Source: Nannocystis sp. RBIL2 (GTDB lineage: Bacteria > Myxococcota_A > Polyangia > Nannocystales > Nannocystaceae). From it: a DNA stretch of 64,000 nt. The notes below the pieces were generated by a model. The model was not told where the DNA came from. It did no database searches and saw only the letters and a program-made list of their open reading frames with translations. Positions within the stretch are counted from its first letter, which is position 1, and every line of letters begins with the position of its first letter. The position numbers and the translations under genes are program-made. The stretch spans positions 2,318,151 through 2,382,150 of the forward strand of contig NZ_JAPNJW010000002.1 of the NCBI RefSeq assembly GCF_026626745.1. The letters are read 5' to 3'. Of the stretch, positions 43,686 through 52,886 are shown piece after piece.

Positions 43686-44526
43686 CGTCCGCCCGCGGCG
43701 CGACCGCGGCGACCGCCCGGTGGACCGCCGACGGATCGATCACCGCCAGGTACAGCAGCACCATGGTCGCCGAGAACGTGTGGACCGGCAGCAGCACGTA
43801 CAGCCCGGCGTGGAAGGCCACGCCCAGCGGCAGCAGCCAGCGGTGCCACCGGGGTCGCCACACCCCGATCGCCAGCGCGAACTCCAGGGCGACGACCGTC
43901 CACGCCGCCGTCGCCGACACGATCGTCAGAGCTGTCCCCAGAGGCAGGTCCGATCCGGCGTAGTAGAAACCTGCGAGCTGCTCGAGCCGCGCCCCCGACA
44001 AAAAACCCGGCTCGCACTTGTCGATCGCGCTCCACAGGTACACCGCCGACAATTGCGCAGTCATGAGTCGCAGGCCGAGCAGCGGCCCGCGTTCTTCCGG
44101 CGCCGGCAGCCCGAGGCGACGCGCCCGCGCCAGCGCCCGCCAGCGATCGAGGGACAGCGAGCGCCCGCACTGCGTCAGCGCGCACAGCACGGTCGCCGAC
44201 ATCAGCAAGAAGTGGTGGTGGTGGATCCACGCAGTGCGTCCGCCCGCGGCCCCGACCGCGAAGTACATCGTCGCCACCACCATCGCCGCGGTCGCGGTCG
44301 CAGCGCGCGTCCACAGCCCGACGAGCATCATCGCAGTCGCCGCGAAGAACCCGATCGACAGCGCCAGCATCGCCGGGCCCTCGGCCTGCACGAGCACCAT
44401 GTCCTCGCCCCAGCGGGCCCACAGCAGCAGGGCGAGGCCGATCCGGATCAGCGCCATCGGCACCGTCGAGCCCTCGGCCCCGGCCCACTCGACCAGGCGC
44501 ACCCCATGCGATTCAGGGGTCTTCAT
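43678..44526 (-). CDS. HTTM-domain membrane protein
   Basis: 282 residues, about eight hydrophobic helices. WIHHHHFLLMSATVLCALTQCG and TAQLSAVYLWSAIDKCEPGFLSG match the HTTM family (horizontally transferred transmembrane domain), related to vitamin K-dependent gamma-carboxylase. The C-terminal lumenal domain of the true carboxylase is absent. It overlaps its upstream partner by 14 bp, so they are co-expressed. Bacterial HTTM proteins are of uncertain function, often proposed to be redox or modification enzymes. Confidence 0.83.
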   Translation of the reverse strand: MKTPESHGVRLVEWAGAEGSTVPMALIRIGLALLLWARWGEDMVLVQAEGPAMLALSIGFFAATAMMLVGLWTRAATATAAMVVATMYFAVGAAGGRTAWIHHHHFLLMSATVLCALTQCGRSLSLDRWRALARARRLGLPAPEERGPLLGLRLMTAQLSAVYLWSAIDKCEPGFLSGARLEQLAGFYYAGSDLPLGTALTIVSATAAWTVVALEFALAIGVWRPRWHRWLLPLGVAFHAGLYVLLPVHTFSATMVLLYLAVIDPSAVHRAVAAVAPRADDV

Positions 44527-44974
44527 GACCGCGCGGCCGCGTCCCCGGGATCTGCGGCCGCGGGGGCAGCGGCCGACACAGGTCGTGTTCGCCGGCGTGC
44601 AGCGGCACCCAGCCCTGCATCGTAGCGATGCTGGCGCGCGCGCGCAGGTCGACCGGCCCGAGCTTTCCGCACAGCTCGCTGGCCACGCGCAGCAGCCCCG
44701 CCTCGCCCGTCATCGTCCGCAGCCAGCGCGGCGCGATCCGGCGCTCGCGGCCCAGCGCCGCGTAGCGATCGATCGGCGTCTCGCGTCCGTCCCCGTCGCG
44801 CACGCTGAAGGCCGCGACCACCAGCCCCACGCCGACCTCGTTGAACAGCTCCCAGTCGCGCACGAACCGGCTGCGGCCGCCGAACACCTGGCGATACGCC
44901 GGCATCAGCATCAGCCCCGCCGCGACCGCGACGAACACGAGCGCCCGGGTCCGCGTCGCCGTCGTCGTCGTCAC
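44513..44974 (-). CDS. Small membrane-anchored partner of HTTM protein
   Basis: 153 residues from GTG 44974 with one N-terminal hydrophobic helix (ALVFVAVAAGLMLMPAY) and a soluble part starting VFGGRSRFVRDWELFNEVGVG. No family is recognised. The 14-bp overlap with the HTTM start implies translational coupling, and pairs of an HTTM protein with a small one-helix protein of this type occur elsewhere, so a joint complex is likely. Confidence 0.72.
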   Translation of the reverse strand: MTTTTATRTRALVFVAVAAGLMLMPAYRQVFGGRSRFVRDWELFNEVGVGLVVAAFSVRDGDGRETPIDRYAALGRERRIAPRWLRTMTGEAGLLRVASELCGKLGPVDLRARASIATMQGWVPLHAGEHDLCRPLPPRPQIPGTRPRGHEDP

Positions 44975-45075
44975 CGCTCGACCCTAACAAATTCCGCGCC
45001 GTCGCAGCGCCCGCGCGCGCCGCCTCGAGGCTTTGACGGATCGCTCCGCGGCCGGCCACGTCATGTTGACGAACC

Positions 45076-45885
45076 ATGCCCTCTCCGCGCGCGCTGCTGA
45101 CCCTCGTCCTCCTCGTCCCGGCCTGTCCCGAGCGCCCCACGGGCGACACCGACACCGGCACCACCGCTCCGAGCACCGGCGAGGCCCCCGGCACCGACGG
45201 CGAGAGCTCCGGCGCCACCGTCGGCTCGACGAGCCCCGGCTCCACCGGCACGACGTCCGTCCCGCCCACCACGACCGACGACTCCGCCACCACGGTCGCC
45301 CCGTCCACCACCACCGACGACGGCAACACCGACGGCACCGCCGCCACCGACGATCCGAGCGACACCGCCACCAGCACCACCATCGTCAAGTTAGACCTCC
45401 CCGCCGCGCAGTGGCCCGCCGGCCTCGTCGGCTGCGACCTCGACGCTCCTGCCGGCACCATGGTCGTCGGCGACACCCAGCTCGGCCCGTTCACCGCCAC
45501 CCGCGCTTACTTCGGCTGGTGGGGCTTCGACGATCAGGAGAAGCCGACGATCCTGTTCGTCTCGCCCGAGGCCGACCCGGCCGTCGAGGTCGCGGAGAAG
45601 GATGGGAGCACCGGTCCGGTCTACTTCGGCGACATCGTCACGGAACCCCTGCTCTTCGGCGGCTGGATCGGCAGCTGGGCCGCCAACCTCAGCGTCCGCG
45701 CCAACGACATGATCACCTTCCCCCGGCCGCAAGGCTCGGTGGACATCCTCGAGCTCGCCGGCAACTGGGACGCCGTCGATCCCGCCGATCCGCCGCGGCT
45801 CGTCGGCACCCTGAACGGCGCGATCTCGGGCCCGATCAACGCCGTCTTCTGCGACAAGCTGGTCGAGAACGTCTTCCCCGAATGA
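45076..45885 (+). CDS. Thr-linker lipoprotein, tandem paralog 1
   Basis: 269 residues. Signal ending LVLLVPAC, a Thr/Ser/Asp linker to about residue 105, and a beta-rich C-terminal domain ending LVGTLNGAISGPINAVFCDKL. The next gene is its paralog: the C-terminal halves share the same order (GCxLxAPAGTMV, FWGxxFGF, DPAxE, GxWIGxW, NWxxxDPADPPRLVG). No known family. Confidence 0.82.
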   Translation: MPSPRALLTLVLLVPACPERPTGDTDTGTTAPSTGEAPGTDGESSGATVGSTSPGSTGTTSVPPTTTDDSATTVAPSTTTDDGNTDGTAATDDPSDTATSTTIVKLDLPAAQWPAGLVGCDLDAPAGTMVVGDTQLGPFTATRAYFGWWGFDDQEKPTILFVSPEADPAVEVAEKDGSTGPVYFGDIVTEPLLFGGWIGSWAANLSVRANDMITFPRPQGSVDILELAGNWDAVDPADPPRLVGTLNGAISGPINAVFCDKLVENVFPE

Positions 45886-45968
45886 TGCCACCCGCTCGCC
45901 GGCCCCGCGCTCGCTGGACGAGTGCAGGCGACCTCCATCTCCATCACACAGCACCGATCGAGACCTTC

Positions 45969-46802
45969 ATGCCGACACCTCGCTCGCCATTCATCTTCGC
46001 GCTCGTCCTGTTCGCCTGCACCGAGCGCCCGCTCGGCGACACTGACGGCAGCACCGCCGGGCCGAGCACCGGTGATGCACCGCCGGCCACCGGCACCAAC
46101 ACCGACGCCCCGGGCACCGCCACGCTCCCCACCACCGGCGCCCCGCCGCAGCCCACCACTGCGACCACCGTCGATCCGAGCGCCACCACGGCGATCGATC
46201 CGAGCGCCACCACTGCGATCGACCCGGGCACCACGACCGTCATCGATCCCAGCGACACCACCATCGATCCGAGCCGCCATACCACCGTCGATCCTCAGCC
46301 GAAGTTCGACGTCTTCGAGCCGGGCCCGACCTCCGGCCTGTTCGGCTGCACCCTCGAGGCTCCTGCCGGCACCATGGTCAGCGGCACCTCCACGATCGGC
46401 CCGTTCGCCGCCCAGCGCGCCTGGTTCGGCTTCTCCGGCTTCGGCGAGGAGCCGTTCATGCCGGTGCTGATGTTCGTCTCGCCGGCCGCCGACCCCGCCA
46501 GCGAGCTGCAGGACAAGAACGGCAGCTCCGGCCCGATCTTCTGGGGCGACGTGTTCAGCGATCCGTTCCGCGAGGGCGGCTGGATCGGCACCTGGCCGGT
46601 GTCGGCCAGCGTCTTCGCCCAGGGCATGCTCGGCGAGGTCGCGCGCCCCGACGCCGTCGTCATCGACGAGCTCGCGGGCAACTGGGCCGAGCACGATCCG
46701 GCCGATCCCCCGCGGCTCGTCGGCAGCCTGCAGGGCGGCATCGCCGGTCCGTTCGACGCGGTGTTCTGCGACAAGCTCAACGTGTTCATCATCCCCGAAT
46801 GA
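45969..46802 (+). CDS. Thr-linker lipoprotein, tandem paralog 2
   Basis: 277 residues from ATG 45969; signal ending LFACTER, a linker containing repeated TTAIDPSATT units, and a C-terminal domain similar to the preceding lipoprotein (LFGCTLEAPAGTMV; DPADPPRLVGSLQGGIAGPFDAVFCDKL). The 83-bp gap suggests an operon or recent duplication. Linkers differ more than domains. Confidence 0.82.
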   Translation: MPTPRSPFIFALVLFACTERPLGDTDGSTAGPSTGDAPPATGTNTDAPGTATLPTTGAPPQPTTATTVDPSATTAIDPSATTAIDPGTTTVIDPSDTTIDPSRHTTVDPQPKFDVFEPGPTSGLFGCTLEAPAGTMVSGTSTIGPFAAQRAWFGFSGFGEEPFMPVLMFVSPAADPASELQDKNGSSGPIFWGDVFSDPFREGGWIGTWPVSASVFAQGMLGEVARPDAVVIDELAGNWAEHDPADPPRLVGSLQGGIAGPFDAVFCDKLNVFIIPE

Positions 46803-46839
46803 ATCGGGGTCGACACAATCACCACACCCGGCGCGACGT

Positions 46840-47346
46840 TCAGAATCGCAGCAGCAGCCCGCCCGCGCCGACCGCGACCTGCGGCGCGCGCTCCGGGATC
46901 CGCTGATACAACAGGCGGTCGGTGAAGATCGCCGCCGGCACCAATCCTGCGACCGCTACCGCTACGAAGATGGGCGCCGCGATCAGGGCCCCGCGGCGGT
47001 CGGGACAGTCGCGGACGAAGCTGCCCTGATGCTGGTCGCCGCAGGTGCCGAGGATCGCCAGCGGCACCGCGGTGCCGACCAGTCCGACGATCGCCACGGT
47101 CCACGACGCTGCGGCCTTGATCTTCACCTTGCGCCGCTCCGCCCGCCACTGCCGCTCGGGGATCACCGGCGGCAGCAGGTCGGGCGGCGTGATCGCCACC
47201 ATCGGCGTCGGCACAGTCCCGGGCGGCGGCTCGCCCTCCGCGTCGGGCCGCACCATCTCTCGGTCCTCCGGCGGCGCGACCCGGGCCGCCGCGGCCGCCG
47301 GCGCCAGCGAACAGACGACGGCGGCCGCCAGCATGCCGGCGCGCAT
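46840..47346 (-). CDS. Exported/membrane protein of unknown function
   Basis: 168 residues; signal peptide ending SLAPAAAAARV and two hydrophobic helices (WTVAIVGLVGTAVPLAILG and GALIAAPIFVAVAVAGLVPAAIF) with two Cys between. ATG 47346 shares one base with the alcohol dehydrogenase stop (TGATG), so translation is coupled. No function is indicated. Confidence 0.75.
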   Translation of the reverse strand: MRAGMLAAAVVCSLAPAAAAARVAPPEDREMVRPDAEGEPPPGTVPTPMVAITPPDLLPPVIPERQWRAERRKVKIKAAASWTVAIVGLVGTAVPLAILGTCGDQHQGSFVRDCPDRRGALIAAPIFVAVAVAGLVPAAIFTDRLLYQRIPERAPQVAVGAGGLLLRF

Positions 47347-48560
47347 CACGACTCCGGCCGCAATTCGACCTTCAGCCAGCCGGGCCGGCGCAGGTCGAAC
47401 GCCTTGTACGCGGCGATGACGTCGGTCAGCGGCTCGACGCGGGTGATGAATTGCAGCGGGTCGACCATGCCGCTCTTCACCAGGTCGAGCAGCTTGGGGA
47501 TATACTTGCGGTGATGACAATTGCCCATCTTCACCGTCAGGTTCTTGTTCATCGCCTGGCCGATCGGGAAGAAGCGGGCCGTCTGCGGGTACACCCCGAC
47601 GATCGACAGCGTGCCCGCCTTCGCCAGCGCCTCGACCGCCCACTCGAGCGCCTGCGACGGCGCGTCGCCCGGGTGCCAGTGCTCGCCGTCGGGGTTCGAG
47701 CGCGGCACGACCTCCTCGAGCTCGCGGGCGTGCTGGTCGTACTTGCGCTCGGCCTCGGCGCGGGCGGCTCCGCGGTGCGCGTGGCAGGCGTCGACGCCGA
47801 CCGCATCGATCGCGCGGTCGGGCCCGATCCCGCCGGTCAGCGCGCGCAGCGTCTGGACCGGGTGGTCGACGTCGAAGTTGATGATCTCGGCGCCCTGGGC
47901 CTGGGCGATGGCCAGGCGCGACGGCTCGTTGTCGACCGCGAAGATCCGCACCGCGCCCATCAGCTTGGCGCTGAGGATCGCGAACTGACCGACCGGGCCG
48001 CAGCCGAACACCACCACGGTATCCCCGTCCTTGATCTCGGCGTATTCGGCGCCCATGTAGCCGGTCGGGAAGATGTCCGACAGCAGCAGCGCCTGGTCGT
48101 CGCTGACCTCGTCCGGCAGCTTGACCAGGTTGACCGCGGCGAACGGGATGCGCGCCTTCTCGGCCTGCAGCCCGTGGAACGGCCCCGACTCGGCCGGCCC
48201 GCCGTAGAACGCGGTGCCCGCCTGCGGCCCCTTGGGGTTCACGCGATCGCACTGGGCGAAGTAGCCGGCGCGGCAGTACGAGCAATAGCCGCAGGCGATC
48301 GTCGACGGGATCACCACCCGGTCGCCGACGCGGAAGTTGCGGACCTCCTTGCCGAGCGACTCGATCACGCCGACGCCCTCGTGGCCGAGGATCGTGCCCG
48401 CCTGCATGCCCGGCACGCTGCCCCGGATCATGTGCAGGTCGGTCCCACAGATCGCGCTGGCGGTCAGCCGGACGATCGCGTCGGTGGGCTCGCGCAGCTT
48501 CGGTTCGGCGACATCCTCGAGGCGGATGTCCCCCACATCACGAAAGACGACTGCTCGCAT
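47346..48560 (-). CDS. Zn-dependent alcohol/formaldehyde dehydrogenase-type MDR protein
   Basis: 404 residues. ICGTDLHMIRG supplies the catalytic Cys, GHEGVGVIESLG the second Zn ligand, and CGYCSYCRAGYFAQC the structural-zinc Cys cluster. VVFGCGPVGQFAI is the Rossmann nucleotide-binding motif. Residues about 265-315 include a charged insert (HAHRGAARAEAERKYDQHARE) seen in some long formaldehyde dehydrogenase-like MDR enzymes (fdhA type). Length fits that group. Whether it acts on formaldehyde or on other alcohols cannot be decided. Confidence 0.9.
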   Translation of the reverse strand: MRAVVFRDVGDIRLEDVAEPKLREPTDAIVRLTASAICGTDLHMIRGSVPGMQAGTILGHEGVGVIESLGKEVRNFRVGDRVVIPSTIACGYCSYCRAGYFAQCDRVNPKGPQAGTAFYGGPAESGPFHGLQAEKARIPFAAVNLVKLPDEVSDDQALLLSDIFPTGYMGAEYAEIKDGDTVVVFGCGPVGQFAILSAKLMGAVRIFAVDNEPSRLAIAQAQGAEIINFDVDHPVQTLRALTGGIGPDRAIDAVGVDACHAHRGAARAEAERKYDQHARELEEVVPRSNPDGEHWHPGDAPSQALEWAVEALAKAGTLSIVGVYPQTARFFPIGQAMNKNLTVKMGNCHHRKYIPKLLDLVKSGMVDPLQFITRVEPLTDVIAAYKAFDLRRPGWLKVELRPES

Positions 48561-48740
48561 GGGGGCGCTTATGCGACGTTTCGCCCGCGCGGCAACCCGC
48601 CTCCCGTCCTGGTGTGACGGCGCGGCGGCCGAATCCGTTGAGTCCGCTGCCGCGGCCGCGGGGCGCCGCCCGCAGCCCGCTTGCGACCCCTGGGAATCGC
48701 GCTAGCTTCGGGCCCGCCCCGCGGGGGATGGAGGTCGCGC

Positions 48741-49784
48741 ATGCGCATCGCGCAAGTGGCACCGCTCTTCGAGAGCGTACCGCCGCACAAGTATGGCGGC
48801 ACCGAGCGGGTCGTCTCGTATTTGACCGAGGAGCTCGTGCGCGCCGGCGCCGACGTCACGCTGTTCGCTTCGGGCGACTCGCGCACGCGCGCCGAGCTCG
48901 ACCCGATCTGCCCCCGCGCCCTGCGCCTCGACCCCGAATGTCGAGACCCGCTGGCGCCGACCATCCGCCAGCTCGAGCGCGTCGCGCGGCGCGCCCGCGA
49001 ATTCGACGTCGTCCACTTCCATATCGACTACCTGCATTTCCCGCTCAGCCGCCGGCTCGGCCTGCGACAGCTGACCACGCTGCACGGCCGCCTCGACATC
49101 CGCGAATTGCAGGCCGTCTACGACGAGTTCGCCGACATGCCGGTGGTCTCGATCTCGCTGGCCCAGCGCCGCCCGCTCGCCCAGGCCCAATTCATCGGCA
49201 ACGTCTATCACGGCATCCCGCTCGACCTCTACCGCTTCGAGCCCGAGCCCGACGACTACCTGGCGTTCCTCGGCCGGGTCTCGCCGGAGAAGCGGGTCGA
49301 CCGGGCGGTGGCGATCGCCCGCCGGCTCGGCATGCGCCTGCGGGTCGCCGCCAAGATCGACCGCCACGACCGCGAATACTACGAGCGCGAGGTCGCCGGC
49401 TTGTTCGCCGATCCGCTGGTCGAGTACGTCGGCGAGATCGGCGAGGCCGACAAGGGCGCCTTCCTCGGCAAGGCGCGCTGCCTGCTGTTCCCCGTCGATT
49501 GGCCCGAGCCGTTCGGCCTGGCGATGATCGAGGCGATGGCGTGCGGCACGCCGGTCATCGCCTTCCGCTGCGGCTCGATCCCCGAGGTCCTCGACGACGG
49601 CGTCACCGGTTATTGCGTCGACTCGCTCGACGCGGCCGCGGCGGCGACGGCGCGAGCGATGACCCTGGATCGCCGACGCTGCCGCGAGCGGTTCGAACGC
49701 CGCTTCAGCGCCGAGCGCATGGCCCGCGATTACATGCGCCTCTATGGTGCGATCGTGGAGGACCGCGGCGGAGTGGCCGCGTGA
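48741..49784 (+). CDS. Glycosyltransferase family 4
   Basis: 347 residues starting MRIAQVAPLFESVPPHKYGGTERVV, the usual GT4 opening, with FPVDWPEPFGLAMIEAMACGTPVIAF as the sugar-nucleotide site (EPFGLxxxEAMACGxPVI). GGAGG at 48730-48734 supports ATG 48741. It is 3 nt upstream of the debranching enzyme, a pairing known in glycogen- or trehalose-related loci. The acceptor is unknown. Confidence 0.92.
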   Translation: MRIAQVAPLFESVPPHKYGGTERVVSYLTEELVRAGADVTLFASGDSRTRAELDPICPRALRLDPECRDPLAPTIRQLERVARRAREFDVVHFHIDYLHFPLSRRLGLRQLTTLHGRLDIRELQAVYDEFADMPVVSISLAQRRPLAQAQFIGNVYHGIPLDLYRFEPEPDDYLAFLGRVSPEKRVDRAVAIARRLGMRLRVAAKIDRHDREYYEREVAGLFADPLVEYVGEIGEADKGAFLGKARCLLFPVDWPEPFGLAMIEAMACGTPVIAFRCGSIPEVLDDGVTGYCVDSLDAAAAATARAMTLDRRRCRERFERRFSAERMARDYMRLYGAIVEDRGGVAA

Positions 49785-49787
49785 GCC

Positions 49788-51959
49788 ATGACCAAGTCCG
49801 CGGAAGACGAAGAGGACCGGTTCCAGATCCTCGCCACCGCCTCGCTCACCCTGAGCGGCGCCCGCGTGCTCAAGCAGGGCGACACCTTCGCCGTGTTCGA
49901 CCGCTTCGGCGACATCCGCCCGTGGGGCGTGCTGGGCGCCCAGGGCCTCTACCACGACGGCGCCCGCTTCCTCTCGGCCCTGCGCCTGCGCCTCGAGGGC
50001 CAGCCGCTGCCGCTGCTGAGCTCGACCGTCAGCCGCGACAACACCGTGTTCGTCGTCGACATGATGAACCCCGACCTGCCGCCCGGCGGCGAGCCCGTCA
50101 TCCACCACGGCACCCTGCACCTCGCGCGCGAGAAGTTCCTGTGGCAGGCCGCCTGCCACGAGCGCCTCCGAATCACCAACTACGGCCCCGACGCGGTCGA
50201 CGTCGACCTCGAGATCGCCTTCGCCGCCGACTTCGCCGACGTGTTCGAGGTCCGCGGCACCCGCCGCGAGCGCCGCGGCACGATCCACTCACCTGAACTT
50301 TCGGACAGCTCCGTCGTGCTCGCCTACACCGGCCTCGACGGGGTCGAGCGGCGCACCCGGCTGCGCTTCGACCCGGCGCCCGAGGTCCGCGCCCCCGACC
50401 GCGTGCTGTACCGCCTCCACCTCGCGGCCAAGATGACCCGCGAGGTCGCCGTCGCCGTCGCCTGCGAGGTCGGCGACGAGCAGCCCGCCGACATCCCGTA
50501 CGGCGCCGCCCTCACCCAGGCGATCGAGGTCCTGCACGAGTTCTCGGCCCACGACTGCAGCATCGACAGCTCGAGCGAGCAGTTCGACGACTGGATCTGC
50601 CGCTCGCTCGCCGACCTGCGCATGATGATCACGCGCACCCCCGCCGGCCTCTACCCGTACGCCGGCGTGCCGTGGTTCTCGACCCCGTTCGGGCGCGACG
50701 CGATCGTCACCGCCCTCGCCGCCATGTGGGTCAGCCCCGACCTCGCGCGCGGCGTCCTGCGCTTCCTCGCCGCCAGCCAGGCCGACCGCATGGACCCGGC
50801 GGCCGACGCCGAGCCCGGCAAGATCGTCCACGAGATCCGCGGCGGCGAGATGGCCGCGCTCGGCGAGATCCCGTTCAAGCGCTACTACGGCAGCGTCGAC
50901 GCCACCCCGCTGTTCGTCGTCCTCGCCGCCGCCTACCACGAGCACACCGGCGACGGCGCCACGATCGCCGAGCTGTGGCCGCAGATCGAGCGCGCCTTGA
51001 TGTGGATCGAGCGCTACGGCGACCTCGACGGCGACGGCTTCGTCGAGTACGGCCGGCGCTCCGAGACCGGCCTCCTCCATCAGGGCTGGAAGGACTCGCA
51101 CGACGCGGTGTTCCACGCCGACGGCAGCCCGGCCGAGGGCCCGATCGCGCTGTGCGAGGTCCAGGGCTACGTCTACGCGGCGTGCCAGGGCGGCGCGCGC
51201 CTGGCCGAGCTGCTCGGCGACGAGGGCCGCGCCCGGATCTTGCGAGCCCGCGCCGAACGCCTGCGCGCCCGCTTCGACGAGGCGTTCTGGTGCGACGACC
51301 TCGAGGGCTACGCGCTCGCGCTCGACGGCGGCAAGCGGCCGTGTCGCGTGCGCACCTCGAACGCCGGCCAGTGCCTGTTCAGCGGCATCGCCCTGCCCGA
51401 GCGCGCGCGTCTGCTCGCCGACCACCTGCTCGCCGACGATATGTTCTCCGGCTGGGGCATCCGCACCGTCAGCACGCGCGAGCGGCGGTACAACCCGATG
51501 TCCTATCACAACGGCTCGATCTGGCCCCACGACAACGCGCTTATCGCCCTCGGCCTGTCGCGCTACAACCTCAAGGACCACGTCCTCCGCGTCATGGAGG
51601 CCCTGTTCGAGGCGACCCGGTTCGCCGAGCTCAGCCGCCTGCCCGAGCTGTTCTGCGGCTTCCCCCGCCGCGACGGCGCCGGCCCGACGATGTACCCGGT
51701 CGCCTGCTCGCCGCAGGCCTGGGCCGCCACCACCCCGCTGCTGCTGCTGCAAGCCGCCCTCGGCATGAGCGTCGACGGCACCGAGGGCCGCGTCCGCTTC
51801 CTCCGCTCCGCCCTGCCCCCCGCGCTCGAGCGGGTCTCGCTCCGCAACCTCCGCGTCGGCACCGGCAACATCGACCTCGCCCTCCACCGCCACCCCGAAG
51901 ACGTCGGCATCCACATCCTCGGCCGCCGCGGCCCGGTCGAGATCGTCGCCATCAAGTGA
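49788..51959 (+). CDS. Amylo-alpha-1,6-glucosidase / glycogen debranching enzyme
   Basis: 723 residues with an N-terminal beta domain (VFDRFGDIRPWGVLGAQGLYHDGARFL) and an (alpha/alpha)6 GH-type catalytic domain: GVPWFSTPFGRDAIVTAL, WLYHE-type LKGWKDSHDAVFHADG and YHNGSIWPHDNAL, all characteristic of GDE C-terminal domains. Likely acts on branched glucans with the neighbouring GT4. A terminator (51974-52011) follows. Confidence 0.93.
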   Translation: MTKSAEDEEDRFQILATASLTLSGARVLKQGDTFAVFDRFGDIRPWGVLGAQGLYHDGARFLSALRLRLEGQPLPLLSSTVSRDNTVFVVDMMNPDLPPGGEPVIHHGTLHLAREKFLWQAACHERLRITNYGPDAVDVDLEIAFAADFADVFEVRGTRRERRGTIHSPELSDSSVVLAYTGLDGVERRTRLRFDPAPEVRAPDRVLYRLHLAAKMTREVAVAVACEVGDEQPADIPYGAALTQAIEVLHEFSAHDCSIDSSSEQFDDWICRSLADLRMMITRTPAGLYPYAGVPWFSTPFGRDAIVTALAAMWVSPDLARGVLRFLAASQADRMDPAADAEPGKIVHEIRGGEMAALGEIPFKRYYGSVDATPLFVVLAAAYHEHTGDGATIAELWPQIERALMWIERYGDLDGDGFVEYGRRSETGLLHQGWKDSHDAVFHADGSPAEGPIALCEVQGYVYAACQGGARLAELLGDEGRARILRARAERLRARFDEAFWCDDLEGYALALDGGKRPCRVRTSNAGQCLFSGIALPERARLLADHLLADDMFSGWGIRTVSTRERRYNPMSYHNGSIWPHDNALIALGLSRYNLKDHVLRVMEALFEATRFAELSRLPELFCGFPRRDGAGPTMYPVACSPQAWAATTPLLLLQAALGMSVDGTEGRVRFLRSALPPALERVSLRNLRVGTGNIDLALHRHPEDVGIHILGRRGPVEIVAIK

Positions 51960-51973
51960 AGGTCGCGGTCGCA

Positions 51974-52011
51974 ACGGATCGGGACGCATCGCACCCGCGT
52001 CCCCGATCCGT
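51974..52011. terminator. Strong hairpin after the debranching-enzyme gene
   Basis: Arms around 51974-51987 and 51997-52011 with loop ATCGCACCC, one bulged C. Lies 14 nt after the stop. Next to it the 14-bp family pair at 52018. Confidence 0.65.
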
Positions 52012-52017
52012 CGCACC

Positions 52018-52037
52018 ACCTGGCCCGAAGGCCAGGC
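52018..52037 (-). terminator. Hairpin of the 14-bp family after osmC
   Basis: ACCTGG (52018) and CCAGGC (52032), 14 bp apart, are complementary: CCTGGCC/GGCCAGG with loop CGAA (UUCG on the minus strand), 10 nt beyond the OsmC stop. Confidence 0.7.
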
Positions 52038-52046
52038 CTCACCCGT

Positions 52047-52481
52047 TCACTGCTGCGGGCGCAGCGACGCCTTGAGCGCGATCGTGCGGACCCCCGCCAG
52101 CGCCTTCGACACCGGGCACGCCTTCTTGGTCGCCTCGGCGATCTCGCCGAACTTGTCGGCGTCGAGCCCCGGCACGTCGGCCTCGGTGGTCAGCTCGATC
52201 GTCGTGATCGAGAAGCCCTCGCCGTCCTTCTCGAGCTTGACCGCCGCGGAGGTGTGGATCGACCGCGGCGGCGTCCCGGCCTTCTCGAGGCTGAGCGACA
52301 GGGCCATCGAGAAGCAGCCCGCCAGCGCCGCGCCGACCACCTCTTCGGGGTTGCTGGCCGGCTGGCCCTCGAACCGCGAGGCGAACGAGAACGGGATCTC
52401 GGGCGCGTGCTCCGGCTTCATCGAACCCTTGCCGGTCTTGATCGAACCTTCCCACTGTGCGCTGGCTTTGCTGATTCCCAT
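52047..52481 (-). CDS. osmC: Osmotically inducible peroxiredoxin OsmC
   Basis: 144 residues. Two redox Cys are visible, ALAGCFSMALSLSLEKAG and KKACPVSKAL, matching E. coli OsmC (AACFSMALSL; AGCPVSQ). Function is thiol-dependent reduction of organic hydroperoxides in the cytoplasm. ATG 52481 was chosen since the upstream frame is Arg-rich. It ends beside two hairpins shared with the convergent debranching enzyme. Confidence 0.92.
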   Translation of the reverse strand: MGISKASAQWEGSIKTGKGSMKPEHAPEIPFSFASRFEGQPASNPEEVVGAALAGCFSMALSLSLEKAGTPPRSIHTSAAVKLEKDGEGFSITTIELTTEADVPGLDADKFGEIAEATKKACPVSKALAGVRTIALKASLRPQQ

Positions 52482-52886
52482 CGGTGTCTCCGGCCGCGGA
52501 AAATAGCACGACGCCGGACTCACGGCGCCGTCGCCCGACCGACCGAGCACCGGCTCGAGCGGGCTCGGCCGGTCATCCCCAGCAGAACACCGTGGCGCTG
52601 CCGGCCCGCGACCGCGTCGACGACCGTGTGGACCGAACTCCCCACGCCGGCCCGCCCCGACGCCGCGGCGCGCAGGAAGCGTGCCCTCCGGCGAACCCGG
52701 GCCCACGCTCGCGCCGTCGATTCCACGGCCGTGCGCCGCGAACTCGCAGCACCGCGATCGCCTGCGCGAACCGGAGCCGCGTTCCTACTCGCGTCGTCGC
52801 TCGCGGCGAGCGTCCTGGCGGCTCGCCAACCTCTGTCCCGACGAACATGTGCCTGCCCTTGGAACAATGTCCTTCAGGCCATGTCC
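52482..52886. other. 405-bp intergenic region
   Basis: Between the OsmC start and the DUF6624 3' end. Only the array at 52851-52884 was recognised; the rest is high-GC without hairpins or supported genes. Confidence 0.5.
52851..52884. repeat. 14-bp-phased array, three degenerate cores
   Basis: GCCTGC (52851), CAATGT (52865) and CCATGT (52879) are 14 bp apart, next to the DUF6624 stop (52887). An ACATGT at 52845 is out of phase. Confidence 0.55.
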
